Part shown: in pieces, positions 35,573-43,903 of the stretch
Position numbering within the stretch: position 1 is the first letter of the stretch
Layout: every line of letters begins with the position of its first letter
From: Pseudomonas sp. GD03919
GTDB lineage: Bacteria > Pseudomonadota > Gammaproteobacteria > Pseudomonadales > Pseudomonadaceae
Direction of reading: 5' to 3'
DNA length: 64,000 nt
Assembly (NCBI RefSeq): GCF_029814935.1
Contig: NZ_CP104582.1
Span: forward strand, 248,001 to 312,000
The notes under the pieces: model-generated
Told to the model about the DNA's origin: nothing
What the model saw: the letters and a program-made list of their open reading frames with translations, nothing else
Database searches by the model: none
Program-made: the position numbers and the translations under genes

Positions 35573-36808
35573 TCATCCCAACTTGATATTGCTGGCGCCG
35601 ACGAAGCGGTCGTACACCCAGTACAGCAACAGGATCAGCCCGAGCAGCAGCGAGCCCAGCGCGGCGGCCAGCTCCCAGTTGTTCGAGCGCTGCATGTGGA
35701 AGGCGATGATGTTGCTGATCATCTGCCCGTCGGTGCCACCGACCAGTGCCGGGGTGATGTAGTAGCCCACCGAGATGATGAATACCAGCAGTGCCCCGGC
35801 ACTGAGTCCGGGCAAGGTCATCGGGAAGTAGATGCGGACGAAGGCAGGTACCGGCTTATCGCCCAGGCTGAGCGCGGCGCGCATGTAGCTGGGGTCGATG
35901 CCGCGCATCACGCTGTACAGCGGCAGAATCATGAACGGCAGCAGGATGTGGGTCATTGCCATCACGGTGGCGAACGAGGTGTAGAGCATCTCGAAGGGCT
36001 GGCTGATCAGGCCGATGCCCATGAGCGTGGAATTGATCACGCCGTTGGTCTGCAGCAGGGCGATCCAGGAGGTGGTGCGCACCAGCAGGGACGTCCAGAA
36101 CGGCAGCAGGACCAGCACCAGCAGCAGGTTGGCGCGATTCGACGGCAGGCCGGCCAGGTAGTAGGCCAGCGGGTAGCCGAGCAGGGCGCAGAGCAGGGTG
36201 ATGACCAGCGCCATGTTCAGCGTCTTGGAATACAGCTGCAGGTAGATCTGCGTGTCCTGGCGCACCTGGATGCCATCGTCGGGATGCAGCTCCAGGTCCA
36301 GGGCGGTCAGGTAGTAGTCGTAGGTGTAGACCTTGCCGGCACGCTCGATGGCGTACCACAGCTCGGGGCGGCTCCAGTTGCGGTGGCTCTCGAGCAGGGT
36401 CTCGACGCCCTGGCTCGACAACGCTTCGGCATCCATCCGGCCGATGCGCCGCGCGGTGGATTTGACCACGCTAGACATGCCGGTATAGGCGCGGTTGAAC
36501 TCTTCGGAGAGTTTGCCGGACAGGCGTTGCTCGTTAAGTCCATGCAGTTCGCTGACGAAGACCTGCAGGGTCTGTTCGTCCGGCAGTTGTTTGTGATCGT
36601 CCCAGCGCTCCAGTTCGGCCAGGGTCAGGGGTATCAGCTCGGCCACCGTCGGGTGATACACGCTGCGCCATAGCATGCTGCCGATCGGGGCGACGAAGGT
36701 GACGAGGATGAACAGCAGCAGCGGCGCCACGAACAGGAAGGCGGTCAGGCGCTTCTTGCGGCGGGCGCTGGCAGCTTGGCCAGCTTCGTGGGTGGTCAGG
36801 GATGACAA
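35573..36808 (-). CDS. polyamine-type ABC transporter permease (PotB-like) with large periplasmic insertion
   Basis: The 411-residue permease starts with a first helix (LTAFLFVAPLLLFILVTFVAPIG, about 20-42). A hydrophilic insertion of roughly 150 residues (about 45-195) rich in charged residues follows, then five helices including the EAA-type loop SLGDKPVPAFVRIYFPMTLPGLSAG. Most PotB proteins are about 280 residues, so the insertion, likely periplasmic, is the unusual part. It may help receive the binding protein (inference). The gene is third in the operon, 82 bp after the binding-protein gene, with a strong hairpin in between. Confidence 0.9.
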   Translation of the reverse strand: MSSLTTHEAGQAASARRKKRLTAFLFVAPLLLFILVTFVAPIGSMLWRSVYHPTVAELIPLTLAELERWDDHKQLPDEQTLQVFVSELHGLNEQRLSGKLSEEFNRAYTGMSSVVKSTARRIGRMDAEALSSQGVETLLESHRNWSRPELWYAIERAGKVYTYDYYLTALDLELHPDDGIQVRQDTQIYLQLYSKTLNMALVITLLCALLGYPLAYYLAGLPSNRANLLLVLVLLPFWTSLLVRTTSWIALLQTNGVINSTLMGIGLISQPFEMLYTSFATVMAMTHILLPFMILPLYSVMRGIDPSYMRAALSLGDKPVPAFVRIYFPMTLPGLSAGALLVFIISVGYYITPALVGGTDGQMISNIIAFHMQRSNNWELAAALGSLLLGLILLLYWVYDRFVGASNIKLG

Positions 36809-36853
36809 GGCGTTACTCCGTAAACTCTGGTGAGGCCGATACCCTCACCCCAA

Positions 36854-36877
36854 CCCCTCTCCCCATGGGGAGAGGGG
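36854..36877. repeat. perfect 24-bp palindrome between binding-protein and permease genes
   Basis: CCCCTCTCCCC-AT-GGGGAGAGGGG folds into an 11-bp GC-rich stem right after the binding-protein stop. Such intercistronic hairpins typically protect the upstream message and allow more binding protein than permease. Confidence 0.7.
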
Positions 36878-36889
36878 CTCCTGCGGGTG

Positions 36890-37963
36890 TTACTTCAGCA
36901 GCCACTCGTTGAATTTCTCGCCCAGCGACTCGCCGTAGTCAGCCCAGAACTCCGAGCCGGCCTGGATACCTTTGTCCAGGTGCGCGGTTGGCAGATGCGG
37001 TGCGGCGCTCTGGTCGGCCAGCGGCATGGACGACTTGCGGGTCGGGCCGTAGGCCACGTCAGGCATGCCGGCCAGCGGCTTGGAGCCGGTGGCGTACTTG
37101 ATGAACTCCATCGCCAGGTCCTTCTTCTTCGAGCCCTTGACGATGGCCCAGGCGTCGAGGTCGTAGACGTGGCCGTCCCAGACGATTTCGAAGGGTTTCT
37201 TCTCCTGCACGATGGCGTCGTAGAAGCGGCCGTTGGCCGACTGCACCAGCACCGCACCGCCGTCATTGAGCAGTTGTGGCGCCTGCGACCAGGAGTCGAA
37301 CCAGACGATGTCCTTCTTGATGCTGTCCAGCTTGTCGAAGGCGCGTTGCTGGCCTTCGGGGGTGGCCAGCACTTCGTAGACTTCATCGGGCGCCACGCCA
37401 TCGGCCAGCAGTGCCCACTCCATGTTTACCTGCGGGCGTTTGCGCAGGGCGCGCTTGCCGGGAATCTTGGCGGTATCGAAGAAGTCGTCGATGCTGGCTG
37501 CCTTGGTATCACCGATGGTGTTCTGGTTGTAGGCGAATACCACCGACCAGACGATGTTACCCACCGCGCATTCGCTGGCCAGGGCTTCGGGGATGAAGTC
37601 CTGGGCCGCCGGGGTGCCGTCGATGCCGGCCGGCAGTACGCTGTGGTCGATGGTTTCCAGCAGGCCTTCGGAGCAGGCGCGTTCGAGGTCGATCACCTCG
37701 AAGTCGACCACGTCCCACTGGATGTTGCCCGACTCGACCTGCGCCTTGATCTCGGCGACGCCGCCGGAGTAGTCCTCGAACAAGACCTTGACCCCGGTTT
37801 CCTTCTGGTAGGGGTCGATGACGTGTTTTTTCTGCGCCGCGCCATAGGCGCCGCCCCAGGACACCACGGTGAGGCTGTCCTGGGCCGTTGCGGTGCTCGC
37901 GGTGAGTCCCAGCGCCGCCACCAGGGCGAAGGTGGAAACGCTGGTAGTCAGTGATCTAGCCAT
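36890..37963 (-). CDS. periplasmic polyamine-type substrate-binding protein (PotD/SpuD-like)
   Basis: The 357-residue precursor has a signal peptide (MARSLTTSVSTFALVAALGL, cleavage after TATA) and the start of a type II binding-protein fold, DSLTVVSWGGAYGAAQKKHVIDPYQKETGVKV. It contains IQWDVVDFE, VFAYNQNTIGDTKAAS and DLAMEFIKYATGSKPLAG, as in spermidine/putrescine and related binding proteins. ATG 37963 has GGAG upstream; the longer in-frame extension reaches into the ATPase gene. It is the second gene of the operon. Some proteins of this type bind other amines or opines, so the ligand is only probable. Confidence 0.92.
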   Translation of the reverse strand: MARSLTTSVSTFALVAALGLTASTATAQDSLTVVSWGGAYGAAQKKHVIDPYQKETGVKVLFEDYSGGVAEIKAQVESGNIQWDVVDFEVIDLERACSEGLLETIDHSVLPAGIDGTPAAQDFIPEALASECAVGNIVWSVVFAYNQNTIGDTKAASIDDFFDTAKIPGKRALRKRPQVNMEWALLADGVAPDEVYEVLATPEGQQRAFDKLDSIKKDIVWFDSWSQAPQLLNDGGAVLVQSANGRFYDAIVQEKKPFEIVWDGHVYDLDAWAIVKGSKKKDLAMEFIKYATGSKPLAGMPDVAYGPTRKSSMPLADQSAAPHLPTAHLDKGIQAGSEFWADYGESLGEKFNEWLLK

Positions 37964-37985
37964 TGCTGTGCTCCATTTGCTTCTA

Positions 37986-39104
37986 CTAGTTGTGGGGTGG
38001 GACTTCCGATCGATCCAGGGCCTGGCTGTCTTCCGGCAGCCAGGCGAGGGCGACTTCGTCATGAGCGCTGAGGTGCGGGGCCGAACTGTCGTTGAGGTTC
38101 TTCACCACCAGCTCGCTGCCGCTGGCAGTCTCGAAGTGATAGCGGATGTATTCGCCGACGTAGTGGCGGGTGACGAAGCGCGCCTTGACCTGGTTGCCGC
38201 TGCCGCCGAGGCGGTCGGTGAAGTTGAGCTTCTCCGGGCGTACCGACACCGTGGTCAGCTGGCCGACCTCGGTGCAGTTGGCCTTCAGCGCCCGGACCAG
38301 GCCGCCATCGTCCAGACGCACCTGCACGCTGTCTTCGGCGACGCTCTCGATCACCCCGGCCAGTTTGTTGCTCTCGCCGATGAAGTCGGCGACGAACAGG
38401 TTGGCCGGGCGTTCGTAGAGCACGTGCGGCGCCGCGCACTGCTGCACCACGCCGTTGTTGAACACGGCGATGCGGTCGCTCATGGTCAGCGCTTCGGTCT
38501 GGTCGTGGGTGACGTAGATCACGGTGAAGCCGAGCTGCTCGTGCAGGCGCTTGATCTCGAACTGCATCTGCTCGCGCAGTTTCTTGTCCAGCGCGCCGAG
38601 CGGCTCGTCCATCAGCACGATGTCCGGGGCGAAGATCAGTGCGCGGGCCAGGGCCACGCGCTGGCGCTGGCCGCCGGAGAGCTGGCCGGGGTAGCGGCCG
38701 CCGAAGGCCTGCAGTTCGACCAGGGCGAGGTAGTCCTCGACCTTGGCGCGAATCTCGTCCTTGGGCAATTTGCGGATTTTCAGGGGGTAGGCCAGGTTCT
38801 CGCGGATGGTCATGTGCGGGAACAGGGCGTACTGCTGGAAGACCATGCCGATGTTGCGAGCGTAGGGGGCGATGCTGGTGACGTTGCGGCCGTTGATCAG
38901 GATCTCGCCGCTGGTCACGTCCTCGAAGCCGGCGAGCATCATTAGGCAGGAGGTCTTGCCTGAGCCGGAGGGGCCGAGCAGGGTGATGAATTCGCCCTTG
39001 GCCACGTTGAGGTTGAAGTCCTTGACCACCAGGGTCTTGTGATCGTAGGTCTTCTTGACGTTGGTGAATCGCAGGAACGCGTCGTTCCCAGCTTGCGCAG
39101 CCAT
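37986..39104 (-). CDS. polyamine-type ABC transporter ATP-binding protein (PotA/PotG-like)
   Basis: The 372-residue ATPase carries Walker A GPSGSGKTS near residue 45, the signature LSGGQRQRVALARAL, Walker B DIVLMDEPLGALD and the switch histidine in YVTHDQTEAL. A C-terminal TOBE-type regulatory domain (about 285-365) follows, as in PotA. ATG 39104 (MAAQAGND) follows GGGGAG with 5-nt spacing, better than the upstream 39125. It is the first gene of the importer operon and energises uptake at the cytoplasmic face. Confidence 0.94.
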   Translation of the reverse strand: MAAQAGNDAFLRFTNVKKTYDHKTLVVKDFNLNVAKGEFITLLGPSGSGKTSCLMMLAGFEDVTSGEILINGRNVTSIAPYARNIGMVFQQYALFPHMTIRENLAYPLKIRKLPKDEIRAKVEDYLALVELQAFGGRYPGQLSGGQRQRVALARALIFAPDIVLMDEPLGALDKKLREQMQFEIKRLHEQLGFTVIYVTHDQTEALTMSDRIAVFNNGVVQQCAAPHVLYERPANLFVADFIGESNKLAGVIESVAEDSVQVRLDDGGLVRALKANCTEVGQLTTVSVRPEKLNFTDRLGGSGNQVKARFVTRHYVGEYIRYHFETASGSELVVKNLNDSSAPHLSAHDEVALAWLPEDSQALDRSEVPPHN

Positions 39105-39491
39105 AGTGCTCCCCATTACCCGCAATCTGAAGTCAGCTCGTGGCCGTCTCCAACATCCTCAATCGATACGGCCCTATCGTGTAAGCCGTTCGTTATGTAA
39201 ATAGCCAAAAGCAATAAGCACGCCAGGCGACCGCTATTTGGCCGATGACGCTCTGCTTCGCTGCCTGAAGCCTAGTTCAGCTTGCGCAGACGTGCCGTGT
39301 GGGTGTGGGAGGAAGTAACAGGCGGGAAGATGGAAGGCACCTGACGACACGCACTGGGTTGGTGCGTATCGCTCGAGCCTGGGGCGGGCGCCGGTTGCCG
39401 ATCACATGGCCGTTGCGCCGCCAGACCCTAGCCCGGATGCAATCCGGGAATGGCCAGCGCCAGGCACCGCCCCGGATGGCATCCGGGCTAC
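39105..39491. promoter_or_regulatory. upstream region of the polyamine-type operon, with palindrome and REP pair
   Basis: CGATACGGCCCTATCG (39164-39179) is a 16-bp palindrome with one mismatched pair about 60 bp before the ATPase start. A weak leftward promoter (TTGGCT, 17 bp, CTTACA) lies at 39208-39180 overlapping it, so the dyad could be an operator. A GTAGCCCGGATG-type REP pair occupies 39429-39491. I see no gene in the 413-bp gap. Confidence 0.45.
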
Positions 39492-39517
39492 GGCTGCAAC
39501 TGTCTTGGTCCGGGGGC

Positions 39518-40717
39518 TTAACTATTGGGCAGCAGGCGCACGGTCAGGCTCTTGATGTAGCGGGTCTCGTTGATCGCCGGGTGCACCGGGTGATCCGGGC
39601 CCTGGGCGCCGCGCTCGAGCAACTGGATGTTGCGATCCAGATGGCGGGCGCTGGTCAGCAGGATGTTCTGCAGGTTGTCCTCATCCAGGTGCATGGAGCA
39701 GCTGGCGCTGACCAGGATGCCGTCCTTGTTCAGCAGGCGCATGGCGGTTTCGTTGAGGCGGCGGTAGGCCGCCTCGCCGTTCTTGATGTCCTTCTTGCGC
39801 TTGATGAAGGCGGGTGGGTCGGCTATCACCACGTCGAAGCGCTCTTCGGCGGATTTCAGTTCACGCAGGGCGGCGAACACGTCACCTTCGACGCAGGTGA
39901 CCTTTTCGGCGAAACCGTTGAGCGTGGCGTTGCGCTCCACGCCGTCGAGGGCGAAGGCCGAGGCGTCCACGCAGAACACTTCGCTGGCGCCGAACGCTGC
40001 AGCCTGCACGCCCCAGCCGCCGATGTAGCTGAACAGGTCGAGCACGCGCTTGCCTTTGACGTAGGGCGCCAGGCGTGCACGGTTCATGCGGTGGTCATAG
40101 AACCAGCCGGTCTTCTGCCCTTCGATCACCGGTGCTTCGAACTTCACGCCGTTCTCTTCCAGCGCTACCCACTCCGGCACCTCGCCGTAGGCAGTCGCCA
40201 CGTAGCGTTCGAGGCCTTCAGCGTCGCGCGCGCTGGAGTCGTTCTTGAACAGGATGCCGCTGGGTTTGCACACCTGGATCAGCGCGGCGAGCACGTCGTC
40301 CTTGTGTGCCTCCATGGTGGCCGAAGCCAGCTGCACCACCAAAATGTCAAAGAAGCGGTCGACCACCAGGCCCGGTAGCAGATCGGAGTCGCCATACACC
40401 AGGCGGTAGCAGGGCTTGTCGAATAGACGCTCGCGCAGCGACAGGCAGACGTTGAGGCGATGCACCAGCAGGGATTTGTCCAGCACGTGCTTGACGTCGC
40501 GCGACAGCAGGCGCGCGCAGATCAGGTTGTTCGGACTCATGGCGACGATGCCCAGCGGCTTGCCGCCGGCAGCTTCGAGAACAGCCTGGTCCCCGGCGGC
40601 AAAACCATGCAGCGGGGTGGCGGCGACATCGATCTCGTTGCTGTAGACCCACAGGTGGCCGGCGCGCAGGCGTCGGTCGGCGTTGGCTTTCAGGCGCAGA
40701 CTGGGCAGGGAAGACAT
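39518..40717 (-). CDS. rlmI: 23S rRNA m5C methyltransferase (RlmI-type, class I SAM-dependent)
   Basis: The 399-residue protein has an N-terminal PUA RNA-binding domain (LKANADRRLRAGHLWVYSNEID), a linker domain and a C-terminal Rossmann methyltransferase with motif I VLDLFSYIGGWGVQAA, IADPPAFIKRKKD (motif IV) and the catalytic cysteine block VSASCSMHLDEDNL. E. coli RlmI methylates C1962 of 23S rRNA and has the same length (396) and layout. Assignment to C1962 is by family. The gene is monocistronic by position. Confidence 0.92.
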   Translation of the reverse strand: MSSLPSLRLKANADRRLRAGHLWVYSNEIDVAATPLHGFAAGDQAVLEAAGGKPLGIVAMSPNNLICARLLSRDVKHVLDKSLLVHRLNVCLSLRERLFDKPCYRLVYGDSDLLPGLVVDRFFDILVVQLASATMEAHKDDVLAALIQVCKPSGILFKNDSSARDAEGLERYVATAYGEVPEWVALEENGVKFEAPVIEGQKTGWFYDHRMNRARLAPYVKGKRVLDLFSYIGGWGVQAAAFGASEVFCVDASAFALDGVERNATLNGFAEKVTCVEGDVFAALRELKSAEERFDVVIADPPAFIKRKKDIKNGEAAYRRLNETAMRLLNKDGILVSASCSMHLDEDNLQNILLTSARHLDRNIQLLERGAQGPDHPVHPAINETRYIKSLTVRLLPNS

Positions 40718-40855
40718 GAGTTCGGGCTCCGCGGGGAAAAGAGCGGGATTATAGCGGTTTGCACACGGGGCCGGCGGTTACAAAAGTCGACTGCGGGCTG
40801 GTCTGTGCTTTGGCTAGACTGTGCGCTACTTCTCACCCTGCACGATCCCTCTTTC

Positions 40856-41722
40856 ATGACCTACGAACTTACCGCCGAACAGATCCAGCAAGTCCTGCAG
40901 GGGATCAGCGTACCGCCGCAACCACAGATCATGGTCGATCTGCAGATGGAACAGATCATGCCCAGCCCCGATCTGCGCAGCATCGCCAAGCTGATCAGTC
41001 AGGACCCGGGTCTGTCCGGCGCACTGCTGAAAATCGTCAACTCGCCGCATTTCGGCCTGGCCAATCGCATCGCCTCGATCCAGCAGGCGGTCAATCTGCT
41101 GGGCTGCAACACGGTGATCAACCTGATCAATGCGCAGTCGATCAAGGGTGAGCTGACCGATGAGGCGATCCTGGTGCTCAACCGCTTCTGGGACAGTGCT
41201 CAGGATGTGGCCATGACCTGCCTGACCCTGGCCAAGCGCCTCGGCTATCACTCGCCGGACGAGGCCTACAGCCTGGGGCTGTTCCACAACTGCGGCATCC
41301 CGCTGATGATCAAGCGCTTCCCCAACTATATGCAGGTACTGGAGGAGGCTTACGCCAGCGCCAGCGACGAGCGCCGCGTGGTTGATACCGAAAACCGTCT
41401 GCTGACCACCAATCATGCGGTGGTGGGGTATTTCACGGCGCGTTCCTGGCGCCTGCCAGAACACCTCTGCGAGGTCATCGCCAACCACCACAACGCGCTG
41501 TCGATCTTCAGCGACGACTCCGGGCGTGATGCACAGCTCAAGACGCTACTGGGCATCCTGAAGATGGCCGAGCATATCTGCGACACCCATCGTGTGTTGG
41601 GTGGCCAGGCCGTCGACATGGAATGGCAATACATCGCCCAGCCGATTCTGGAGTATGTGGGGCTCTCGGAGTATGACTTCGAGAACCTGCGTGAGAGCAT
41701 CCGCGACCTGGCCGTGCTCTGA
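40856..41722 (+). CDS. HDOD domain-containing protein
   Basis: The 288-residue cytoplasmic protein is almost entirely an HDOD domain: IAKLISQDPGLSGALLKIVNSPHFG, ASIQQAVNLLGCNTVINLI, EAYSLGLFHNCGIPLMIKRFP and TNHAVVGYFTARSWRLPEHLCEVIANHH. HDOD domains are HD-like folds lacking a full catalytic set and act in signalling; some pseudomonad members influence c-di-GMP or motility outputs, but no specific role can be read here. ATG 40856 follows directly on a noncoding stretch; the earlier in-frame ATG overlaps rlmI. Confidence 0.9.
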   Translation: MTYELTAEQIQQVLQGISVPPQPQIMVDLQMEQIMPSPDLRSIAKLISQDPGLSGALLKIVNSPHFGLANRIASIQQAVNLLGCNTVINLINAQSIKGELTDEAILVLNRFWDSAQDVAMTCLTLAKRLGYHSPDEAYSLGLFHNCGIPLMIKRFPNYMQVLEEAYASASDERRVVDTENRLLTTNHAVVGYFTARSWRLPEHLCEVIANHHNALSIFSDDSGRDAQLKTLLGILKMAEHICDTHRVLGGQAVDMEWQYIAQPILEYVGLSEYDFENLRESIRDLAVL

Positions 41723-41815
41723 AGCGGGGTGCGCCGCTCACGCGCGGGTGTGCGCTACCGTTTTCTGCGCCGCTCCTGCTAAGGTGGCGCACCGTCGTTT
41801 TCCTGCCGTAGCGCC

Positions 41816-42628
41816 ATGCCTGAATTACCTGAAGTCGAAACCACTCGCCGGGGCATTGCCCCCTATCTGGAAGGTCAGCGCGTCAGCCGCGTGATCGTGC
41901 GTGAGCGCCGCCTGCGCTGGCCGATTCCCGAAGATCTGGACATTCGCCTGTCCGGTCAGCGCATCGAGCGCGTCGAGCGCCGTGCCAAGTACCTGCTGAT
42001 CAAGGCCGAGGCAGGCAGCCTGATCAGCCACCTGGGCATGTCCGGCAGCCTGCGCCTGGTCGCGTGCGGCCTGGCTGCGGCCAAGCACGAGCATGTGGAC
42101 ATCGAGCTGGAGTCCGGCCTGGCGCTGCGTTACACCGATCCGCGGCGCTTCGGCGCGCTGCTCTGGAGCGAAGACCCGTTGCGCCACGAGCTGCTCAGCA
42201 AGCTTGGCCCGGAGCCGCTGGGTGGCGCCTTCGATGGTGAGCGCCTGTTTCAGTTGTCACGCGGGCGCAGCATGGCGGTCAAGCCGTTCATCATGGACAA
42301 CGCCGTGGTGGTGGGCGTGGGTAACATTTACGCCAGCGAAGCGCTGTTCGCCGCCGGTATCGACCCGCGCCGCGAGGCCGGCTCAATCTCCCGGGCGCGT
42401 TATTTGAAGCTGGCCGATGAAATCAAGCGCATCCTCGCTTATGCCATCGAGCGCGGTGGCACCACGCTGCGCGACTTTGTCGGCGGTGATGGTCAGCCGG
42501 GCTATTTCCAGCAGGAGCTGTTCGTCTACGGCCGAGGCGGCGAGTTCTGCAAGGCCTGTGGCGGTACCCTGCGAGAGGTCAAACTGGGCCAGCGAGCCAG
42601 CGTCTACTGCCCACGTTGCCAGCGTTGA
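41816..42628 (+). CDS. mutM: formamidopyrimidine-DNA glycosylase
   Basis: The 270-residue Fpg removes 8-oxoguanine and formamidopyrimidines. The catalytic N-terminal proline and glutamate (MPELPEVE), the conserved lysine/HLGMSGSLR region, YTDPRRFG, the helix-two-turns-helix near [14 protein letters not shown] and the C-terminal four-cysteine zinc finger (CKACGG...YCPRCQR) are all present. The length matches E. coli MutM (269). It begins 93 bp after the HDOD gene and is followed by an acyltransferase gene after 34 bp. Confidence 0.97.
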   Translation: MPELPEVETTRRGIAPYLEGQRVSRVIVRERRLRWPIPEDLDIRLSGQRIERVERRAKYLLIKAEAGSLISHLGMSGSLRLVACGLAAAKHEHVDIELESGLALRYTDPRRFGALLWSEDPLRHELLSKLGPEPLGGAFDGERLFQLSRGRSMAVKPFIMDNAVVVGVGNIYASEALFAAGIDPRREAGSISRARYLKLADEIKRILAYAIERGGTTLRDFVGGDGQPGYFQQELFVYGRGGEFCKACGGTLREVKLGQRASVYCPRCQR

Positions 42629-42662
42629 AACGCCTGATACGAATAAAAAATCCGAGGTACTG

Positions 42663-43241
42663 ATGTCCGGCAACTATCTGCCCCCCAATCCTTTCGCCGA
42701 ATGGCTGGGCCGCACGGTGTTGAAGCTGATGGGCTGGCGTATCGACGGCCAGTTGCCGAAGCTCGACAAGTTCGTCGCCATCGGTGCCCACCATACGTCC
42801 AACTGGGACTTCGTGATTTTCATCGCGCTGAAGTTCGTGCTGCGCCTCAATGCCCGCTGGTTCGGCAAGCACAGCATCTTTCGCTGGCCTTTTGGCGGTC
42901 TGATGCGCAGCTGGGGCGGTGTCCCGATTCGCCGGGACCGCACGCTCAACACCGTCGAGCAGGCGGTGCAGGCCTTTCTCGAGCATGATCAGTTCATCCT
43001 GGTACTGTCGCCCGAAGGCACGCGCAAGAAGGTCGAGCGCTGGCGGATGGGCTTCTACCATATCGCCCTTGGCGCCGGTGTCCCCATTGTGCTCGGCGCG
43101 CTGGACTATCAGAACCGGCGGGTGGTGATCGGCCCTGTTTTCCAGCCTACTGGGGATGAGCGCGCCGATCTGGCGGCGATGCTGGCGTTCTTTCGTCCTT
43201 ACGTGCCGAAAAAGCCGGAGTATGCCTTTCACGGCGATTGA
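42663..43241 (+). CDS. PlsC-like lysophospholipid acyltransferase family protein
   Basis: The 192-residue protein carries the acyltransferase motif HHTSNWDF (the HX4D catalytic pair), GGVPIRRD and LSPEGTRKK (the EGTR motif), followed by AGVPIVLGALDY. These are the PlsC blocks for transferring acyl groups to a glycerol- or lipid-linked hydroxyl. It is shorter than PlsC (245) and lacks a clear N-terminal membrane helix, so it belongs to the small PA0358-like subgroup; the acceptor is unknown. ATG 42663 is the start after GAGGTACTG. Confidence 0.85.
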   Translation: MSGNYLPPNPFAEWLGRTVLKLMGWRIDGQLPKLDKFVAIGAHHTSNWDFVIFIALKFVLRLNARWFGKHSIFRWPFGGLMRSWGGVPIRRDRTLNTVEQAVQAFLEHDQFILVLSPEGTRKKVERWRMGFYHIALGAGVPIVLGALDYQNRRVVIGPVFQPTGDERADLAAMLAFFRPYVPKKPEYAFHGD

Positions 43242-43252
43242 CGTCCGTCACG

Positions 43253-43280
43253 CTGACAATTGCCAATGCGCTGTTATAGT
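43253..43280 (+). promoter_or_regulatory. sigma70-type promoter directly before MITE copy 2
   Basis: CTGACA (43253-43258), a 16-bp spacer and TATAGT (43275-43280) make a good promoter. Transcription would begin near 43287, only a few bases inside the MITE, and run through it to the gene at 43478. Confidence 0.6.
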
Positions 43281-43283
43281 TAA

Positions 43284-43439
43284 CTGGCAGTTGAAAAACT
43301 ACCTGCGTTGCCATTGCTGCGTTTAAAACAGGCTCGTGCGCGAGTCCGATCAAAATGCTCATTTACAACGCGTAAACTCCGTTTTTTCGCCTATTTTTGC
43401 CTTGCACTGGCTGTCTCGCCTACGTTTTTCAACAGCCTG
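43284..43439. mobile_element. 156-bp MITE-like element, copy 2 (in a 5' leader)
   Basis: Left end CTGGCAGTTGAAAAAC (partly altered) and right end GTTTTTCAACAGCCTG bound the same interior as copies 1 and 3. TTAA flanks both sides. It lies between a promoter at 43253-43280 and the start codon at 43478. Confidence 0.75.
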
Positions 43440-43477
43440 TTAATGTCAGTTTCCCGAATAACCTGAAGGATCGATCC

Positions 43478-43816
43478 ATGAAAGCGTTCCGCACTTCCGC
43501 CGTTGTCCTGGCGCTGACCTCTGGCCTGCTGGCGCTCTCGGCGCAGGCGGAAGTGGTTCAGCAGAACGTCAGCGGCGACCCGCTGTACACCGTCGAAGCG
43601 CCCAAGGGTTTCGCCATGGTTGGTGATCTGGTTGTCGCCCGCCCGCTGCTGATCGGCGCAACCCTGGTCGGCACTGCAGCCTTCATTGTCAGCCTGCCGT
43701 TCACTGCGCTGGGGGGCAACGTCGGTGAAGCCGCGCAAGCCCTGGTGGTCGAGCCGGGGCGTGAAGCATTCGTACGTTGCCTGGGCTGCACCAGCAGCGG
43801 CTACAAGCAAAACTGA
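43478..43816 (+). CDS. small exported protein of unknown function
   Basis: The 112-residue product begins with a signal peptide ([20 protein letters not shown], cleavage after AQA). The mature part has a hydrophobic central segment ([24 protein letters not shown], about residues 52-76) with a glycine-rich end (TALGGN) and two cysteines near the C-terminus (VRCLGCTSS). It may be membrane-anchored. I do not recognise a functional family; a similar small gene occupies this place in other pseudomonads. GAAGGATCGATCC precedes the ATG. Its leader contains MITE copy 2. Confidence 0.75.
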   Translation: MKAFRTSAVVLALTSGLLALSAQAEVVQQNVSGDPLYTVEAPKGFAMVGDLVVARPLLIGATLVGTAAFIVSLPFTALGGNVGEAAQALVVEPGREAFVRCLGCTSSGYKQN

Positions 43817-43903
43817 TTCGCTGTAACCTGTTTATCGCGGCCCCACGCCTCCTGGTCGAGGCGTGGGGGCGCGTGCATGTGTATGCCGAAAAAGGAAAGC
43901 ACG

